NCBI GenBank assembly: GCA_046330415.1
Contig: JAXLSW010000024.1
Coordinates: 16,607-80,606, forward strand
Direction of reading: 5' to 3'
Length of the DNA: 64,000 bases
Source: RHKX01 sp046330415
GTDB lineage: Bacteria; Actinomycetota; Thermoleophilia; Solirubrobacterales; 70-9
Shown: positions 15,065 through 23,510 of the stretch, piece by piece
How positions within the stretch are numbered: position 1 is the stretch's first letter
Layout of the letters: every line of letters starts with the position of its first letter
The notes under the pieces: generated by a model
Told to the model about the DNA's origin: nothing
The model's database searches: none
What the model saw: only the letters and a program-made list of their open reading frames with translations
Made by a program: the position numbers and the translations under genes

Positions 15065-17630
15065 TGGAACCCTCCATCTGCAGCTCGATGAGGCGGTTGA
15101 GCTCGACGGCGTACTCCATCGGGAGCTCCTTGACGACCGGCTCGATGAAGCCGTTGACGATCATCTTCGAGGCTTCCTCCTCGTCCAGCCCGCGCGACTG
15201 CAGGTAGAAGAGCTGCTCCTCGCCGATCTTCGAGACCGAGGCCTCGTGACCGACGTTGGCGTCGCTCTCGTCGATGCGGATCGTCGGGTAGGTGTCGGAT
15301 CGGGACTCGGGGTCGAGCAGGAGCGCGTCGCAGACAACCTTGGAGCGGGCCTCGGTCGCGCCCTTGGCGACCTCGAGCAGCCCGCGGTAGGTGGCGCGGC
15401 CGCCGTCCTTGGAGATCGACTTGGCGAAGATCGACGACGTCGTCTTCGGCGCCGCGTGAATGATCTTGCCTCCCGCGTCCTGGTGCTGGCCGTGGCCGGC
15501 GAAGGCGATCGAGAGGATCTCGCCGTGGGCGCGCTCGCCCATCAGGTAGACGCTCGGGTACTTCATCGTCACCTTCGAGCCGAGGTTGCAGTCGACCCAC
15601 TCGACGGTCGCGTCGCGCTCGGCGATCGCCCGCTTCGTGACGAGGTTGTAGACGTTCTGCGACCAGTTCTGGACGGTCGTGTAGCGGATGCGCGCGCCGG
15701 GGCGGGCGATCAGCTCGACGACGGCGGAGTGCAGGGAGTCGGTCGAGTAGACAGGGGCGGTGCAGTTGTGGGAGACGACCCCCTCGCAGACGTAGCTCTC
15801 GTCCTCCTCGACGGACATGTTGTAGACGGTGCAGTTCGCCTCGATCACGTCGATCGAGGAGATCGGCATCCAGACGTAGCCGTCGGAGATGACAGCGTGA
15901 GCGTTGGTGGCGCGCTGTTGACGTGGAGTCGTACCGAGAACGACTTCCTCGAACCGTGGGTGGTCCGCCTTGCAGATCGCGACCTGCCACATGTCGCGAC
16001 GCGGTGCCTCGCGGTGAGAGCAGCTCAGTGATGCGCGGATTCCGAGTGAATGAAGGAGCTCGCGGACGCGCTGAGCAACCGCCTGGTTGGTCTGGTTGAT
16101 TCGATACAGGTCCTGCCCTGCGTCGAAGGAGCCCTCGCCGTCGTAGAGGCCTCGGACCAGGGCAGCACGCTCCGCTTCGCCCAAACCGAAGACCCAGTCG
16201 GGGATCCGCAGATCAGGCGTCGTCCGGCCGAACGTCTGTGAGAGGAACCGGGCGGCGCGGACCGAGCCGTAGCGAAGGGAATGGGCGGCGCGGTCTTTGT
16301 ACTCGTGGTCCCACGGCTCGAGTCCGAACGCTTCCGCCATCGCCTCACGGGTGAAGTCGCGGATCTCGTCCTCGTGGTCGGCACTGTCGAAGTTCACGTA
16401 GGACGTGTTCTCGGGAACGGAGCCCTCGGCCAGGTAGAGGCCAATCAGTCGGCAGGTCTGGGGCGTGAGATCCACATCGACGCGCTCGACGACCGCGGTG
16501 TGCCGCCCGCGTCCGATCGAAACGTCTACCCCCCAGCTCTCATCGCGGTCGAAGCCCGTCTCGATGTTCGTCGGGAGCCCCAGGTAGTCGCCCTTCTTCA
16601 GCTCGTGGGCCTCAAGCCACTCCGGCCTGAACTCGCTGTTGTGTTCTCTTGCCTGCTTGCGCTTGACCGCGTAGAACGGGTGTGCCGGAGTGACGGCAAG
16701 CGACCGGTAGCCCTCGCCCTGGAAGCGGATGTGGCGGATCGGACCGACAAAGCGGCGCTGTTGAGGCTCGCGGACTCGACGGAATCGGCCCTTGTGCGTA
16801 AGCACCTCGTCGCCGGCCTCGATCTCCTCGATCGGCTTCTCGCCGTCGCGGACACGAACCATCGAACCGGCGCAGAAGCAGCCTTCGATGTAGTGAACGT
16901 CGGAGCCCTCGTCGGCGATGATCAGCGTCCGCTCGAACTGGCCCATGTTCTCGGTGTTGATCCGGAAGTAGGCCTGCAGCGGCATCTCGACCTTGACGCC
17001 GGGCGGGACGTAGACGAACGAGCCGCCCGACCAGACGGCCGAGTTCAGCGCGGCGAGCATGTTGTCGTTGGCCGGGATGATCGATGCGAAGTGCTCGCGG
17101 ACCATGTCCTCGTGCTCGCGCAGGCCCGTGTCCATGTCGAGGAACTGGACGCCCTGCTCCTCGAGGTCCTTGCGGACCTGGTGGTAGACGACCTCGGACT
17201 CGTACTGGGCGCCGACGCCGGCGAGGAAGTTCCGCTCGGCCTCGGGGATGCCGAGCTTGTCGAAGGTGTTCTTGATGTCGTCGGGGACGTCCTCCCAGCT
17301 CCGCTCCGCCTTCTCGGAGGCGCGCACGAAGTAGTGGATGTCGTCGAAGTCGATCTGGTTCAGGTTCGCGCCCCACTGCGGGATCGGGCGCTCGAGGAAG
17401 TGGTCGAGCGCCTTCAGGCGGAAGTCGCGCATCCACTGCGGCTCGTCCTTGTAGTCGGAGATGTCCTCGACGAGCTGGCGCGAGAGCCCCTTGGGCGCCT
17501 TGTAGACGTAGCCGGTCTCGGGATCGTTGAAGCCGAACTTCTGCTTGTAGTCCTGGTTGATGTCCTTGATCGCCTCGCGCTCGGCGAGCTTCGGATCAAG
17601 TGCGGCGTTCTCGGGGGGTGGGGTGCTCAT
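15057..17630 (-). CDS. sufB: Fe-S cluster assembly protein SufB containing an intein
   Basis: The 857-residue precursor consists of SufB residues 1-250, a 372-residue intein (251-622) and SufB residues 623-857. Removing the intein leaves 485 residues, the normal SufB length, and rejoins YIEG to CTAPVYSTDSLHSAVVE, a conserved SufB block. The +1 extein residue is the cysteine of that block, which is thought to matter for cluster assembly in SufB proteins, so splicing is needed for function. The C-terminal half carries the usual EEQLFYLQSRGLDEEEASKMIVNGF. The gene follows the Rieske gene by 16 bp and overlaps sufD by 8 bp. Confidence 0.97.
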   Translation of the reverse strand: MSTPPPENAALDPKLAEREAIKDINQDYKQKFGFNDPETGYVYKAPKGLSRQLVEDISDYKDEPQWMRDFRLKALDHFLERPIPQWGANLNQIDFDDIHYFVRASEKAERSWEDVPDDIKNTFDKLGIPEAERNFLAGVGAQYESEVVYHQVRKDLEEQGVQFLDMDTGLREHEDMVREHFASIIPANDNMLAALNSAVWSGGSFVYVPPGVKVEMPLQAYFRINTENMGQFERTLIIADEGSDVHYIEGCFCAGSMVRVRDGEKPIEEIEAGDEVLTHKGRFRRVREPQQRRFVGPIRHIRFQGEGYRSLAVTPAHPFYAVKRKQAREHNSEFRPEWLEAHELKKGDYLGLPTNIETGFDRDESWGVDVSIGRGRHTAVVERVDVDLTPQTCRLIGLYLAEGSVPENTSYVNFDSADHEDEIRDFTREAMAEAFGLEPWDHEYKDRAAHSLRYGSVRAARFLSQTFGRTTPDLRIPDWVFGLGEAERAALVRGLYDGEGSFDAGQDLYRINQTNQAVAQRVRELLHSLGIRASLSCSHREAPRRDMWQVAICKADHPRFEEVVLGTTPRQQRATNAHAVISDGYVWMPISSIDVIEANCTVYNMSVEEDESYVCEGVVSHNCTAPVYSTDSLHSAVVELIARPGARIRYTTVQNWSQNVYNLVTKRAIAERDATVEWVDCNLGSKVTMKYPSVYLMGERAHGEILSIAFAGHGQHQDAGGKIIHAAPKTTSSIFAKSISKDGGRATYRGLLEVAKGATEARSKVVCDALLLDPESRSDTYPTIRIDESDANVGHEASVSKIGEEQLFYLQSRGLDEEEASKMIVNGFIEPVVKELPMEYAVELNRLIELQMEGSIG
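15765..16880 (-). mobile_element. SufB intein with LAGLIDADG homing endonuclease
   Basis: The intein starts at Cys251 (CFCAGSMVRVRDG) and ends in SHN at 620-622, directly before the +1 Cys. Splicing blocks are intact: block A with GDEVLTHKG, block B TPAH (Thr314, His317), and block F/G VYNMSVEEDESYVCEG then penultimate His621 and Asn622. Two endonuclease motifs, LIGLYLAEG (395-403) and VRGLYDGEG (492-500), keep their acidic residues, so homing activity is possible. Two 60-nt lines counted by hand inside the insert are 62-63% GC against 68% for one line of the flanking extein, a modest hint of separate origin. Confidence 0.95.
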
Positions 17631-17646
17631 GGGGTGGTGGCGCCTT

Positions 17647-17961
17647 TCAATCGACCTGCAGCTTGATCTCCCCGTCGTCTACGCGGACCTCGAAGGTCTC
17701 GACCGGAACGTAGGCGGGGAGGGTCCTGGGGCGGCCCGAGCGCAGATCGAAGATCGATCCGTGGCGGGGGCATTCAACGGTACATGCGACGGGATCGAAG
17801 TCCCCCTCGGCGAGCGGCCCGTCGTCGTGGGAGCAGCGGTCCTCGATCGCGAGCAGCTCACCGTCGCAGTTGAAGACGCCGATCTCGATGCCGTCGACCT
17901 CGACCAGCTTCATCCCGCCTTCGGGAAGCTCTTCTGCTTTGCATACGGTGTGCTCTGCCAT
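17647..17961 (-). CDS. Rieske-type [2Fe-2S] ferredoxin
   Basis: The 104-residue protein is a complete Rieske domain with both ligand pairs: Cys43-x-His45 (CSH) and Cys64-x2-His67 (CPRH). Such small non-heme-oxygenase-type ferredoxins are often encoded in actinobacterial suf operons, where they may be an assembly client or electron donor. It is the first gene of the Rieske-sufB-sufD unit. On its strand a -10-like TAGGGA lies about 30 nt upstream of the ATG, within GCTAGGGATTCGATCGG (17981-17997), similar to the sequence at the rrf2 start. Confidence 0.93.
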   Translation of the reverse strand: MAEHTVCKAEELPEGGMKLVEVDGIEIGVFNCDGELLAIEDRCSHDDGPLAEGDFDPVACTVECPRHGSIFDLRSGRPRTLPAYVPVETFEVRVDDGEIKLQVD

Positions 17962-18096
17962 GGGGACGCAGGGCGGGGATCCGATCGAATCCCTAGCCCG
18001 AAAGTCGGATTTTAGCGCCCGGCCTCGGCGGGGAAACGCCCGCCCGCCCGCGGCGACGTTCGACCCCTCCGACCGCGATCATCCTGGCGCCGGTAC

Positions 18097-19524
18097 ATGA
18101 GCAGCTCCACCTCCATGAGCGGGACGGGATCCCGCACGACCCTCGGTCCGATCGCCCCGAGCCCGATCGAGGTCGGCGGCGGCAGCGCCATCGTGCTCAC
18201 GGGGGAGCTCGGCGCCGACGCGTCGGGATTGACAGGGCTGTGCGCGCGGCTCGGCGACGTCGAGGTTTCGCTCGGCGCGGCCGGCGTCCGGACGCCGTCG
18301 GGGCGACGCATGTGGTGGGCGACGGTGCCGCTCCCCGCGGGCACCGCGGCCGGTGAGGCGCGCGTGGCGCTCGTCGGCTCCGGGCCCGACGGAGAGGTCG
18401 AGCTCGGCCTCGGCACCGCCACGATCGGTGAGCCACCGCCACCCACTTGGCCGCCTTCCGCAGATCCCGGGGGAGATGGACCGCTGATCGCGATCGCGAT
18501 GGCCACCTACGAGCCGCCCGAGGACGCGCTGCGGCGTCAGATCGACTCGATCAGGGAGCAGGGATGGGAGCGTTGGATCTGCCTGATCAGCGACGACGGG
18601 TCCTCGCCGGAGGCCTTCGCGGTAATCGAGAGGGCCGTCGCCGGCGACCCTCGCTTCGCCGTCTCGCGCTCCGAGCGGCGCCTCGGCTTCCTACGCAACT
18701 TCGAGCGCGCCCTGCGCGCGGTGCCGGCGGAGGCGGACCTCGTCGCCCTCGCCGACCAGGACGACCGCTGGTACCCGGACAAGCTCGAGCGCCTCGCGGC
18801 CACGCTCGACGCGACCCCGGCGGCCCGGCTCGCCTTCAGCGACATGCGGATGACCGACGGGAAGGGGGCGGTCCTCTCCGACACCTACTGGTACCTGCGC
18901 CGCGAGCATCACGAGGACATGGCGTCGCTGATGGTCGCCAACGTCGTCACGGGCGGCGCCTCCCTCTTCCGCCGGAGCCTGCTCGACGACGCACTGCCCT
19001 TCCCGCCGGCGAACCCCGACCACGCCGTCTACCACGACCACTGGCTGGCGCTGTGCGCGCTCGGGACCGGCGAGATCGCCTACCTGGACTCCCCGACCTA
19101 CGACTACACGCGCCACGACGAGTCGGTCACGGTCCGCGAGGCGCCCAATTGGCTGCGGCCCGAGCACGGCTTCGCGGGGAGGGCTCGGCTGCACTGGCGG
19201 CGCCTCACCCGTCGCCTCCGTATGGGCTCCGCCAGCCCGGGCTTCGCGGCCGTCTACCGCGATCGCTGGTTGCTCATCGATCAACTCGCGACAGCGCTGG
19301 AGCTGCGGCTCGGCGACCGTCTGACGCGATCCGCGCGCCGGGACCTGCGCCGGCTCGAACGCGCCAGGCGCTCGCCGCTCGCGGCGGGGTGGTTGCTCGG
19401 CCGCTGCCTGCGGCCGCTCGTCGGCCGCAACGAGACGCTCGCCCGCGAACGCGTGCTCTTCGGCGGCCTGCTCTGGCGCTGGATGCCCTGGTTGCCGCTG
19501 TGGCGCCGGGACGGCGCCGAGTGA
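18097..19524 (+). CDS. Family 2 glycosyltransferase
   Basis: The 475-residue protein has an N-terminal extra domain (about 1-125, beta-rich, unknown) and then a GT-A glycosyltransferase domain: IAIAMATYEPPEDALRRQIDSI, the ISDDGSSPE nucleotide-binding motif, and ALADQDDRWYPDKLERL with the metal-binding DxD-type cluster. HDHWLALCALG corresponds to the acceptor region. The C-terminal third is Arg-rich and may contact membrane or nucleic acid charge. No signal peptide is seen, so it likely acts at the cytoplasmic face on cell-surface glycans. The next gene starts in its stop codon. Confidence 0.87.
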   Translation: MSSSTSMSGTGSRTTLGPIAPSPIEVGGGSAIVLTGELGADASGLTGLCARLGDVEVSLGAAGVRTPSGRRMWWATVPLPAGTAAGEARVALVGSGPDGEVELGLGTATIGEPPPPTWPPSADPGGDGPLIAIAMATYEPPEDALRRQIDSIREQGWERWICLISDDGSSPEAFAVIERAVAGDPRFAVSRSERRLGFLRNFERALRAVPAEADLVALADQDDRWYPDKLERLAATLDATPAARLAFSDMRMTDGKGAVLSDTYWYLRREHHEDMASLMVANVVTGGASLFRRSLLDDALPFPPANPDHAVYHDHWLALCALGTGEIAYLDSPTYDYTRHDESVTVREAPNWLRPEHGFAGRARLHWRRLTRRLRMGSASPGFAAVYRDRWLLIDQLATALELRLGDRLTRSARRDLRRLERARRSPLAAGWLLGRCLRPLVGRNETLARERVLFGGLLWRWMPWLPLWRRDGAE

Positions 19525-19952
19525 GCCGCGCCCGCGCCCGCGCCGCGGCGGCCCTCGTGGCATCGGCGCTCGGAGCGCTCGCCGCGGCCGGCTGCGGCGG
19601 CGATTCGGGGCCGGAGCCACCGCAGCGCTGCATCGCTCGCTGGAACGAGGACGAGATCGCGAAGACGCTCGGCAGGCACGCCTACGACGGCCATCAGATC
19701 CGCGGCGCGAAGGTCGAGGAGATCGAGGCGCCGCCGGAAGCGAAGAACATCCGCTCGGAGCGCACCTGCCTCGTCGTCTTCGCGACCGCCGAAGGCGACA
19801 AGGAGGAGGGCCGCCTCGGCCTCGTGATCACGCGCTTCGGCTGGTCGCAGCTCTTCGAGCTCGGCTACAGCGACGCCGAGCTCATCGAGCTGCAGCGCTC
19901 GGCCGGCGGAGACACCAACGCGGAGCTCTTCCCCGACGGCTCGCTCGAGTGA
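19521..19952 (+). CDS. Small lipoprotein of unknown function
   Basis: Starting at a GTG that overlaps the glycosyltransferase stop (GTGA), the 143-residue product has a signal peptide ending in the lipobox AAAGC, then a soluble domain with two further cysteines (RCIARW and TCLVVF) that could form a disulfide. No family is recognised. Coupled translation suggests a role at the envelope together with the glycosyltransferase, but that is inference only. Confidence 0.7.
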   Translation: MSRARARAAAALVASALGALAAAGCGGDSGPEPPQRCIARWNEDEIAKTLGRHAYDGHQIRGAKVEEIEAPPEAKNIRSERTCLVVFATAEGDKEEGRLGLVITRFGWSQLFELGYSDAELIELQRSAGGDTNAELFPDGSLE

Positions 19953-20011
19953 GGCGCGCAGCCCCAAGCCGAGATATCGGCCTCAGGCTTCCCGCTGAGG
20001 CATCGAATGCC

Positions 20012-20440
20012 TCAGAACGTGTCAGGCGCCTGCGCCGGGTCGCCCTGCTCGCCCTCGTCCTCCCAGTCAGCGGGCTCACCGAGGCTCGCCGACTTGACGA
20101 CCTTGAGGCCGAGCATCGCGCACTTCATCCGCGTCGCCGAGATCTCGATCCCGAGCAGGTCGAGGACCTCCTCCTTCGGCAGGCGCAGGAGCTCCTCGCG
20201 CGTCTTGCCGACGAGCTCGTCGGTCAGCAGCGAGGTGGCCGCCGTCGAGATCGCGCAGCCCTGGCCCTCGAAGGAGACATCGCTGACCCTGCCGTCGTCG
20301 TCGAGCTTGATGAAGACGTGCTGCTCGTCCCCGCAGAAGGGGTTCGTGTCCTCGTAGTCGAGGTCGTAGCTCTCGAGCCGCCCGAAGTTGTGCGGCCGCT
20401 TGTAGTGCTCGAGGATCTGATCGCGGTAGAGGTCGTCCAT
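20012..20440 (-). CDS. sufU: SufU/IscU-like Fe-S assembly protein
   Basis: The 142-residue protein matches SufU: Cys36-Gly-Asp38 (NPFCGDEQ), Cys62 (GQGCAIS) and Cys107 (RMKCAMLG) form the conserved zinc or sulfur-accepting site. In Gram-positive SUF systems SufU takes persulfide sulfur from SufS. The ATG at 20440 lies 10 nt after TACCGT. Although its partner sufS is on the same strand upstream, a plus-strand DUF4189 gene lies between them, so sufU appears to have its own promoter. Confidence 0.93.
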   Translation of the reverse strand: MDDLYRDQILEHYKRPHNFGRLESYDLDYEDTNPFCGDEQHVFIKLDDDGRVSDVSFEGQGCAISTAATSLLTDELVGKTREELLRLPKEEVLDLLGIEISATRMKCAMLGLKVVKSASLGEPADWEDEGEQGDPAQAPDTF

Positions 20441-20525
20441 GCGCCCCCGAACGGTAGAGGTTCGGTCCAGCGGCTTCGGGTAGGGGTGAGGGCGGTAAGT
20501 GCAGGCAAGGGAAGGAATCCCACCG

Positions 20526-20894
20526 ATGAAGTCACGAGTGAAGTCGAGCTCGGTCGTCGCCGTCGCGCTCGTCGTGCTGGCGCTGGCCGTCCCCGCCGCG
20601 GCGAGCGCGGCGTGGGGCGCGATCGCGCTCAACGTGCCGACCGGACAGGCGGGGGTCGCCTACAACGAGGGGTCGAAGTCCGCGGCGAAGAAGGCAGCGA
20701 TCAAGGATTGCCCCGGCAAGTGCAGGGCCGCCCTGATCGTCCTCAACAAGTGCGGCGCGATCGCGGTCAACAACAACGGTCGCTACGTCGCCGGCTTCGG
20801 CAACTCCAAGAAGGAGGCCGTGAAGAAGGCCAAGAAGAAGGCCAGGAAGGCGGGCGGCGGGGCGAAGCTGATCGCCTTCGTCTGCAGCGGCTGA
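20526..20894 (+). CDS. Secreted DUF4189-family protein
   Basis: The 122-residue product has a clear signal peptide (to about residue 28, AAASAA) and a DUF4189 domain: WGAIALN, AYNEGSKSAAKKAA, paired cysteines (DCPGKCRA, NKCGAIAV), NGRYVAGFG and a final conserved cysteine near the C-terminus. The domain is found in small exported proteins of unknown role. AAGGAA about 10 nt before ATG 20526 is a reasonable ribosome site. The Lys-rich stretch KKEAVKKAKKKARKAGG makes the mature protein strongly basic. It is transcribed against the surrounding suf genes. Confidence 0.82.
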   Translation: MKSRVKSSSVVAVALVVLALAVPAAASAAWGAIALNVPTGQAGVAYNEGSKSAAKKAAIKDCPGKCRAALIVLNKCGAIAVNNNGRYVAGFGNSKKEAVKKAKKKARKAGGGAKLIAFVCSG

Positions 20895-20919
20895 GCCGAG
20901 TGAAGCCGCGGCCGAGGGG

Positions 20920-22182
20920 CTACAGGCCGAAGATGGATCGGGCGTCGTCGAGACCCTCGATCATCCGGTCGATCTCCTCGGCCACGGTGTAGACGCCGAA
21001 GCTGGCGCGGGCCGTCGCTGCGACCCCCAGCCGCTCCATCAGCGGCTGGGCGCAGTGGTGGCCCGCCCGCACGGCGACGCCATGGCGGTCGAGGATCTCG
21101 GCGACGTCGTGAGCGTGCAGGCCGTCGAGCTCGAAGGAGACCGGCCCGATCCGCTCCGCTGACGGCGGCGGCCCGAAGACGCGCAATCCCGGCACCTCGG
21201 CGAGCCTCGCCAGGGCGTGGGCGGACATCTCGCGCTCGTGCGCGAGGACCGCGCCCATACCGACCCCGTCCAGCCATCGCAACGCCGCCGCGAATCCGAT
21301 CGCCTGCGCGATCGCCGGGGTACCCGCCTCGAAGCGTGCGGGCGGATCAGCCCAGGTAGTTCCCTCCTTGGTGACCTTGCGGATCATCGACCCGCCGCCG
21401 AGGAACGGCGGCATCTCCCGCAAGAGGTCAAGTCGAGCCCAGAGCGCTCCGATTCCCGTCGGCCCGTAGGCCTTGTGGCCGGTGACGGCGTAGAAGTCGA
21501 TCCCGAGCTCGGCGACGTCCACGGACATCTTCGGCGCGGCCTGGGCGCCGTCGACGAGGATCAGGGCCCCGGCGTCGTGGGTGCGTCTGGCGATCTCAGC
21601 GATCGGGTTGAGAGTTCCGAGCACGTTCGAAGAGTGGGCAACGGCGACGAGCTTCGGCTCGCGCGCCAGCGCCGCATCGAGCTGGTCGAGCAGGAGGATC
21701 CCGTCGTCGTCGATCCCGACCCAGTCGATCTCGGCCCCGACCCGCTCGGCGAGCTGCTGCCAGGGAACGATGTTGGAGTGGTGCTCCATCTCGGTGAGGA
21801 CGATCCGGTCGCCCGCGCCGACGTTCGCGTCCCCCCAGGCCCGCGCGACGAGGTTGATCGCCTCCGTCGCGTTGCGGACGAAGATGATCTCGCGGCGGTC
21901 GCGGGCGCCGAGGTGGTCGGCGACCGTCGCTCGGGCGCCCTCGTAGGCGGCGGTCGCCTCCGCCGAGAGGGTGTGGGAGCCGCGGTGGACGTTCGAGTGG
22001 TGGCGGCGTTCGTAGCGGTCGACCGCCTCGATCGAGGCGAGCACACGCTGGGAGCTGGCTCCCGAGTCGAGGTAGGCGAGCGGCTCGTCGCCGATCCGGC
22101 GGCTCAGGGTCGGGAACGAGGCCCGGATCCGTTCGATGTCGAACGCGCGCGGTGCCGTCGCGGTCTCGGGCGCGCTCGACAT
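20920..22182 (-). CDS. sufS: Cysteine desulfurase SufS
   Basis: The 420-residue protein is a group II cysteine desulfurase, a PLP enzyme that releases sulfur from cysteine as enzyme-bound persulfide for SufU and SufBCD. Visible features are LDSGASSQRV near the N-terminus, EMEHHSNIVPW, the PLP lysine in VTGHKAYGPTG, and the active-site cysteine in RAGHHCAQPLM. ATG 22182 is preceded by AAGG and lies 19 bp after the sufC stop, so sufC-sufS form an operon, probably with the upstream rrf2 gene. Its cysteine substrate could come from the CysM route encoded in this window. Confidence 0.95.
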   Translation of the reverse strand: MSSAPETATAPRAFDIERIRASFPTLSRRIGDEPLAYLDSGASSQRVLASIEAVDRYERRHHSNVHRGSHTLSAEATAAYEGARATVADHLGARDRREIIFVRNATEAINLVARAWGDANVGAGDRIVLTEMEHHSNIVPWQQLAERVGAEIDWVGIDDDGILLLDQLDAALAREPKLVAVAHSSNVLGTLNPIAEIARRTHDAGALILVDGAQAAPKMSVDVAELGIDFYAVTGHKAYGPTGIGALWARLDLLREMPPFLGGGSMIRKVTKEGTTWADPPARFEAGTPAIAQAIGFAAALRWLDGVGMGAVLAHEREMSAHALARLAEVPGLRVFGPPPSAERIGPVSFELDGLHAHDVAEILDRHGVAVRAGHHCAQPLMERLGVAATARASFGVYTVAEEIDRMIEGLDDARSIFGL

Positions 22183-22201
22183 GCCGCCTTGCCGCGGGCC
22201 G

Positions 22202-22966
22202 CTAGGCGGCCGCCGCGACCTCCTCCTTGATCCAGCCGTAGCCCTTCTCCTCGAGCTCGGAGACGAGCTCGGGACCACCCTGCTTGACGATGCGGCCCTC
22301 GTACATGACGTGGACCTTGTCGGGCTTGACCATGTGCAGGATGCGCTGGTAGTGGGTGATGATGAGGACGCCCATGTCGGGGCCCGAGAAGCGGTTGACG
22401 CCCTCGGCGACGGTGCGCAGCGCATCGATGTCGAGGCCGGAGTCGGTCTCGTCGAGGACCGCGATCTTCGGCTCCAGCAGCGCCATCTGCAGCATCTCCA
22501 TGCGCTTCTTCTCGCCGCCGGAGAACCCGTCGTTGAGGTAGCGGCTGGAGAACTCCTGCGGGACGTCCATCAGCTCCATCGCCTCGCGGGTCATCCTCGC
22601 GAAGTCCTTGATCTTGATCTCCGGCTCACCGCGCGCCTCGCGATGGGCGTTGACGATCATCCGCAGGTACTTGGCGACGGTCACGCCGGGGACGGCGACC
22701 GGGTACTGGAAGGCCATGAAGAGCCCGGCGCGGGAGCGCTCGTCGGGGGCGGCCTCGGTGATGTCCTCGCCGAGGAAGCCGATCGTTCCGTCGGTGACCT
22801 CGAGGCTGGGGTGGCCCATGATCGAGTTGGCCAGCGTCGACTTGCCGGAGCCGTTCGGCCCCATCAGCGCGTGCACCTCGCCACGGCTCACCTCGAGGTT
22901 CAGGCCCTTGAGGATCTGCTTCTCCTCGGCGGACACGTGCAGGTTGTTGATCTCCAGATCAGCCAT
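22202..22966 (-). CDS. sufC: Fe-S assembly ATPase SufC
   Basis: The 254-residue ABC-type ATPase energises the SufBCD scaffold. Walker A is GPNGSGKST, the signature is FSGGEKKRMEMLQ with the SufC-specific GEKKR, Walker B is AVLDETDSGLD, and the H-loop is ITHYQRIL. There is no membrane domain, as expected. The gene is followed by sufS after 19 bp and preceded by the Rrf2 regulator 51 bp upstream, on the same strand. SufB and SufD, its partners, are encoded 5 kb away in another unit. Confidence 0.96.
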   Translation of the reverse strand: MADLEINNLHVSAEEKQILKGLNLEVSRGEVHALMGPNGSGKSTLANSIMGHPSLEVTDGTIGFLGEDITEAAPDERSRAGLFMAFQYPVAVPGVTVAKYLRMIVNAHREARGEPEIKIKDFARMTREAMELMDVPQEFSSRYLNDGFSGGEKKRMEMLQMALLEPKIAVLDETDSGLDIDALRTVAEGVNRFSGPDMGVLIITHYQRILHMVKPDKVHVMYEGRIVKQGGPELVSELEEKGYGWIKEEVAAAA

Positions 22967-23017
22967 CGATCTCCAGTCTCGTTTCAGGTCGTTTCAGAGT
23001 GGGTCCGCAGCAGCGCA

Positions 23018-23497
23018 TCAGGCGGCGCCGGCCGCGGTCACTTTCAGCTTCTCGTTCTCGTTGCCGCGCTGCTCGAAGTCGACGAGCTCGGCCAGGGTCG
23101 TCCCGGCGAGCGCGCGGGTGATGCCGCCGTGGACCCGCGTCCAGAGCAGCTTCGTCGAGCAGGCGGCATCGCCGTCGTGCTCGTGGGAGCAGAAGATCCG
23201 CCCCTCGCCGCCATCGACGAAGCAGTCCATCGGCGCGATGGGACCCTCCAGCGCCTCGACGACCTCGAGCAGCCGCACATCCTCGGCGGGGACGGCGAGC
23301 CGGTAGCCGCCGTGAGCGCCGCGCTGGGAGACGACCAGACCCGCATCGCGGAGCTTCGCGACGAGGTGCTCGAGGTAGGAGAGGGGGAGGTTCTCGCTGT
23401 CGGCGAGCGCCGCCAGGGACACCGGTCGCTCGCCATCGCGGCGACCGAGGGCGACCATGAGGCGCACTCCGTATTCGGCCTTCGTCGAGAACAGCAT
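23018..23497 (-). CDS. Rrf2-family regulator with Fe-S cysteines (SufR/IscR-like)
   Basis: The 159-residue protein has an Rrf2 winged helix (MLFSTKAEYGVRLMVAL, LPLSYLEHLVAKLRDAGLV, GGYRLA) and a C-terminal sensor segment with Cys92, Cys103 and Cys113, the three-cysteine pattern of IscR-type regulators that bind an Fe-S cluster. Placed first in the sufC-sufS unit, it probably senses cluster status and represses suf transcription. TAGGAT followed by 7 nt leads directly to the ATG at 23497, indicating a leaderless mRNA; the promoter sits in the end of the GNAT gene. IscR-like versus SufR-like cannot be settled from sequence. Confidence 0.87.
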   Translation of the reverse strand: MLFSTKAEYGVRLMVALGRRDGERPVSLAALADSENLPLSYLEHLVAKLRDAGLVVSQRGAHGGYRLAVPAEDVRLLEVVEALEGPIAPMDCFVDGGEGRIFCSHEHDGDAACSTKLLWTRVHGGITRALAGTTLAELVDFEQRGNENEKLKVTAAGAA

Positions 23498-23510
23498 CGA
23501 CCAAATCCTA
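23498..23510 (-). promoter_or_regulatory. Leaderless promoter of the rrf2-sufC-sufS unit
   Basis: TAGGAT (23505-23510) is followed by exactly 7 nt and the ATG. GCTAGGATTTGGTCGATG here resembles GCTAGGGATTCGATCGG upstream of the Rieske-sufBD unit (17981-17997), so both may be targets of the same regulator. No -35 consensus is visible. Confidence 0.5.

Noticed and set aside
16281..17666. 461-codon plus-strand open frame opposite sufB
   Set aside because: Antisense shadow of a conserved gene with codon bias; no family features.
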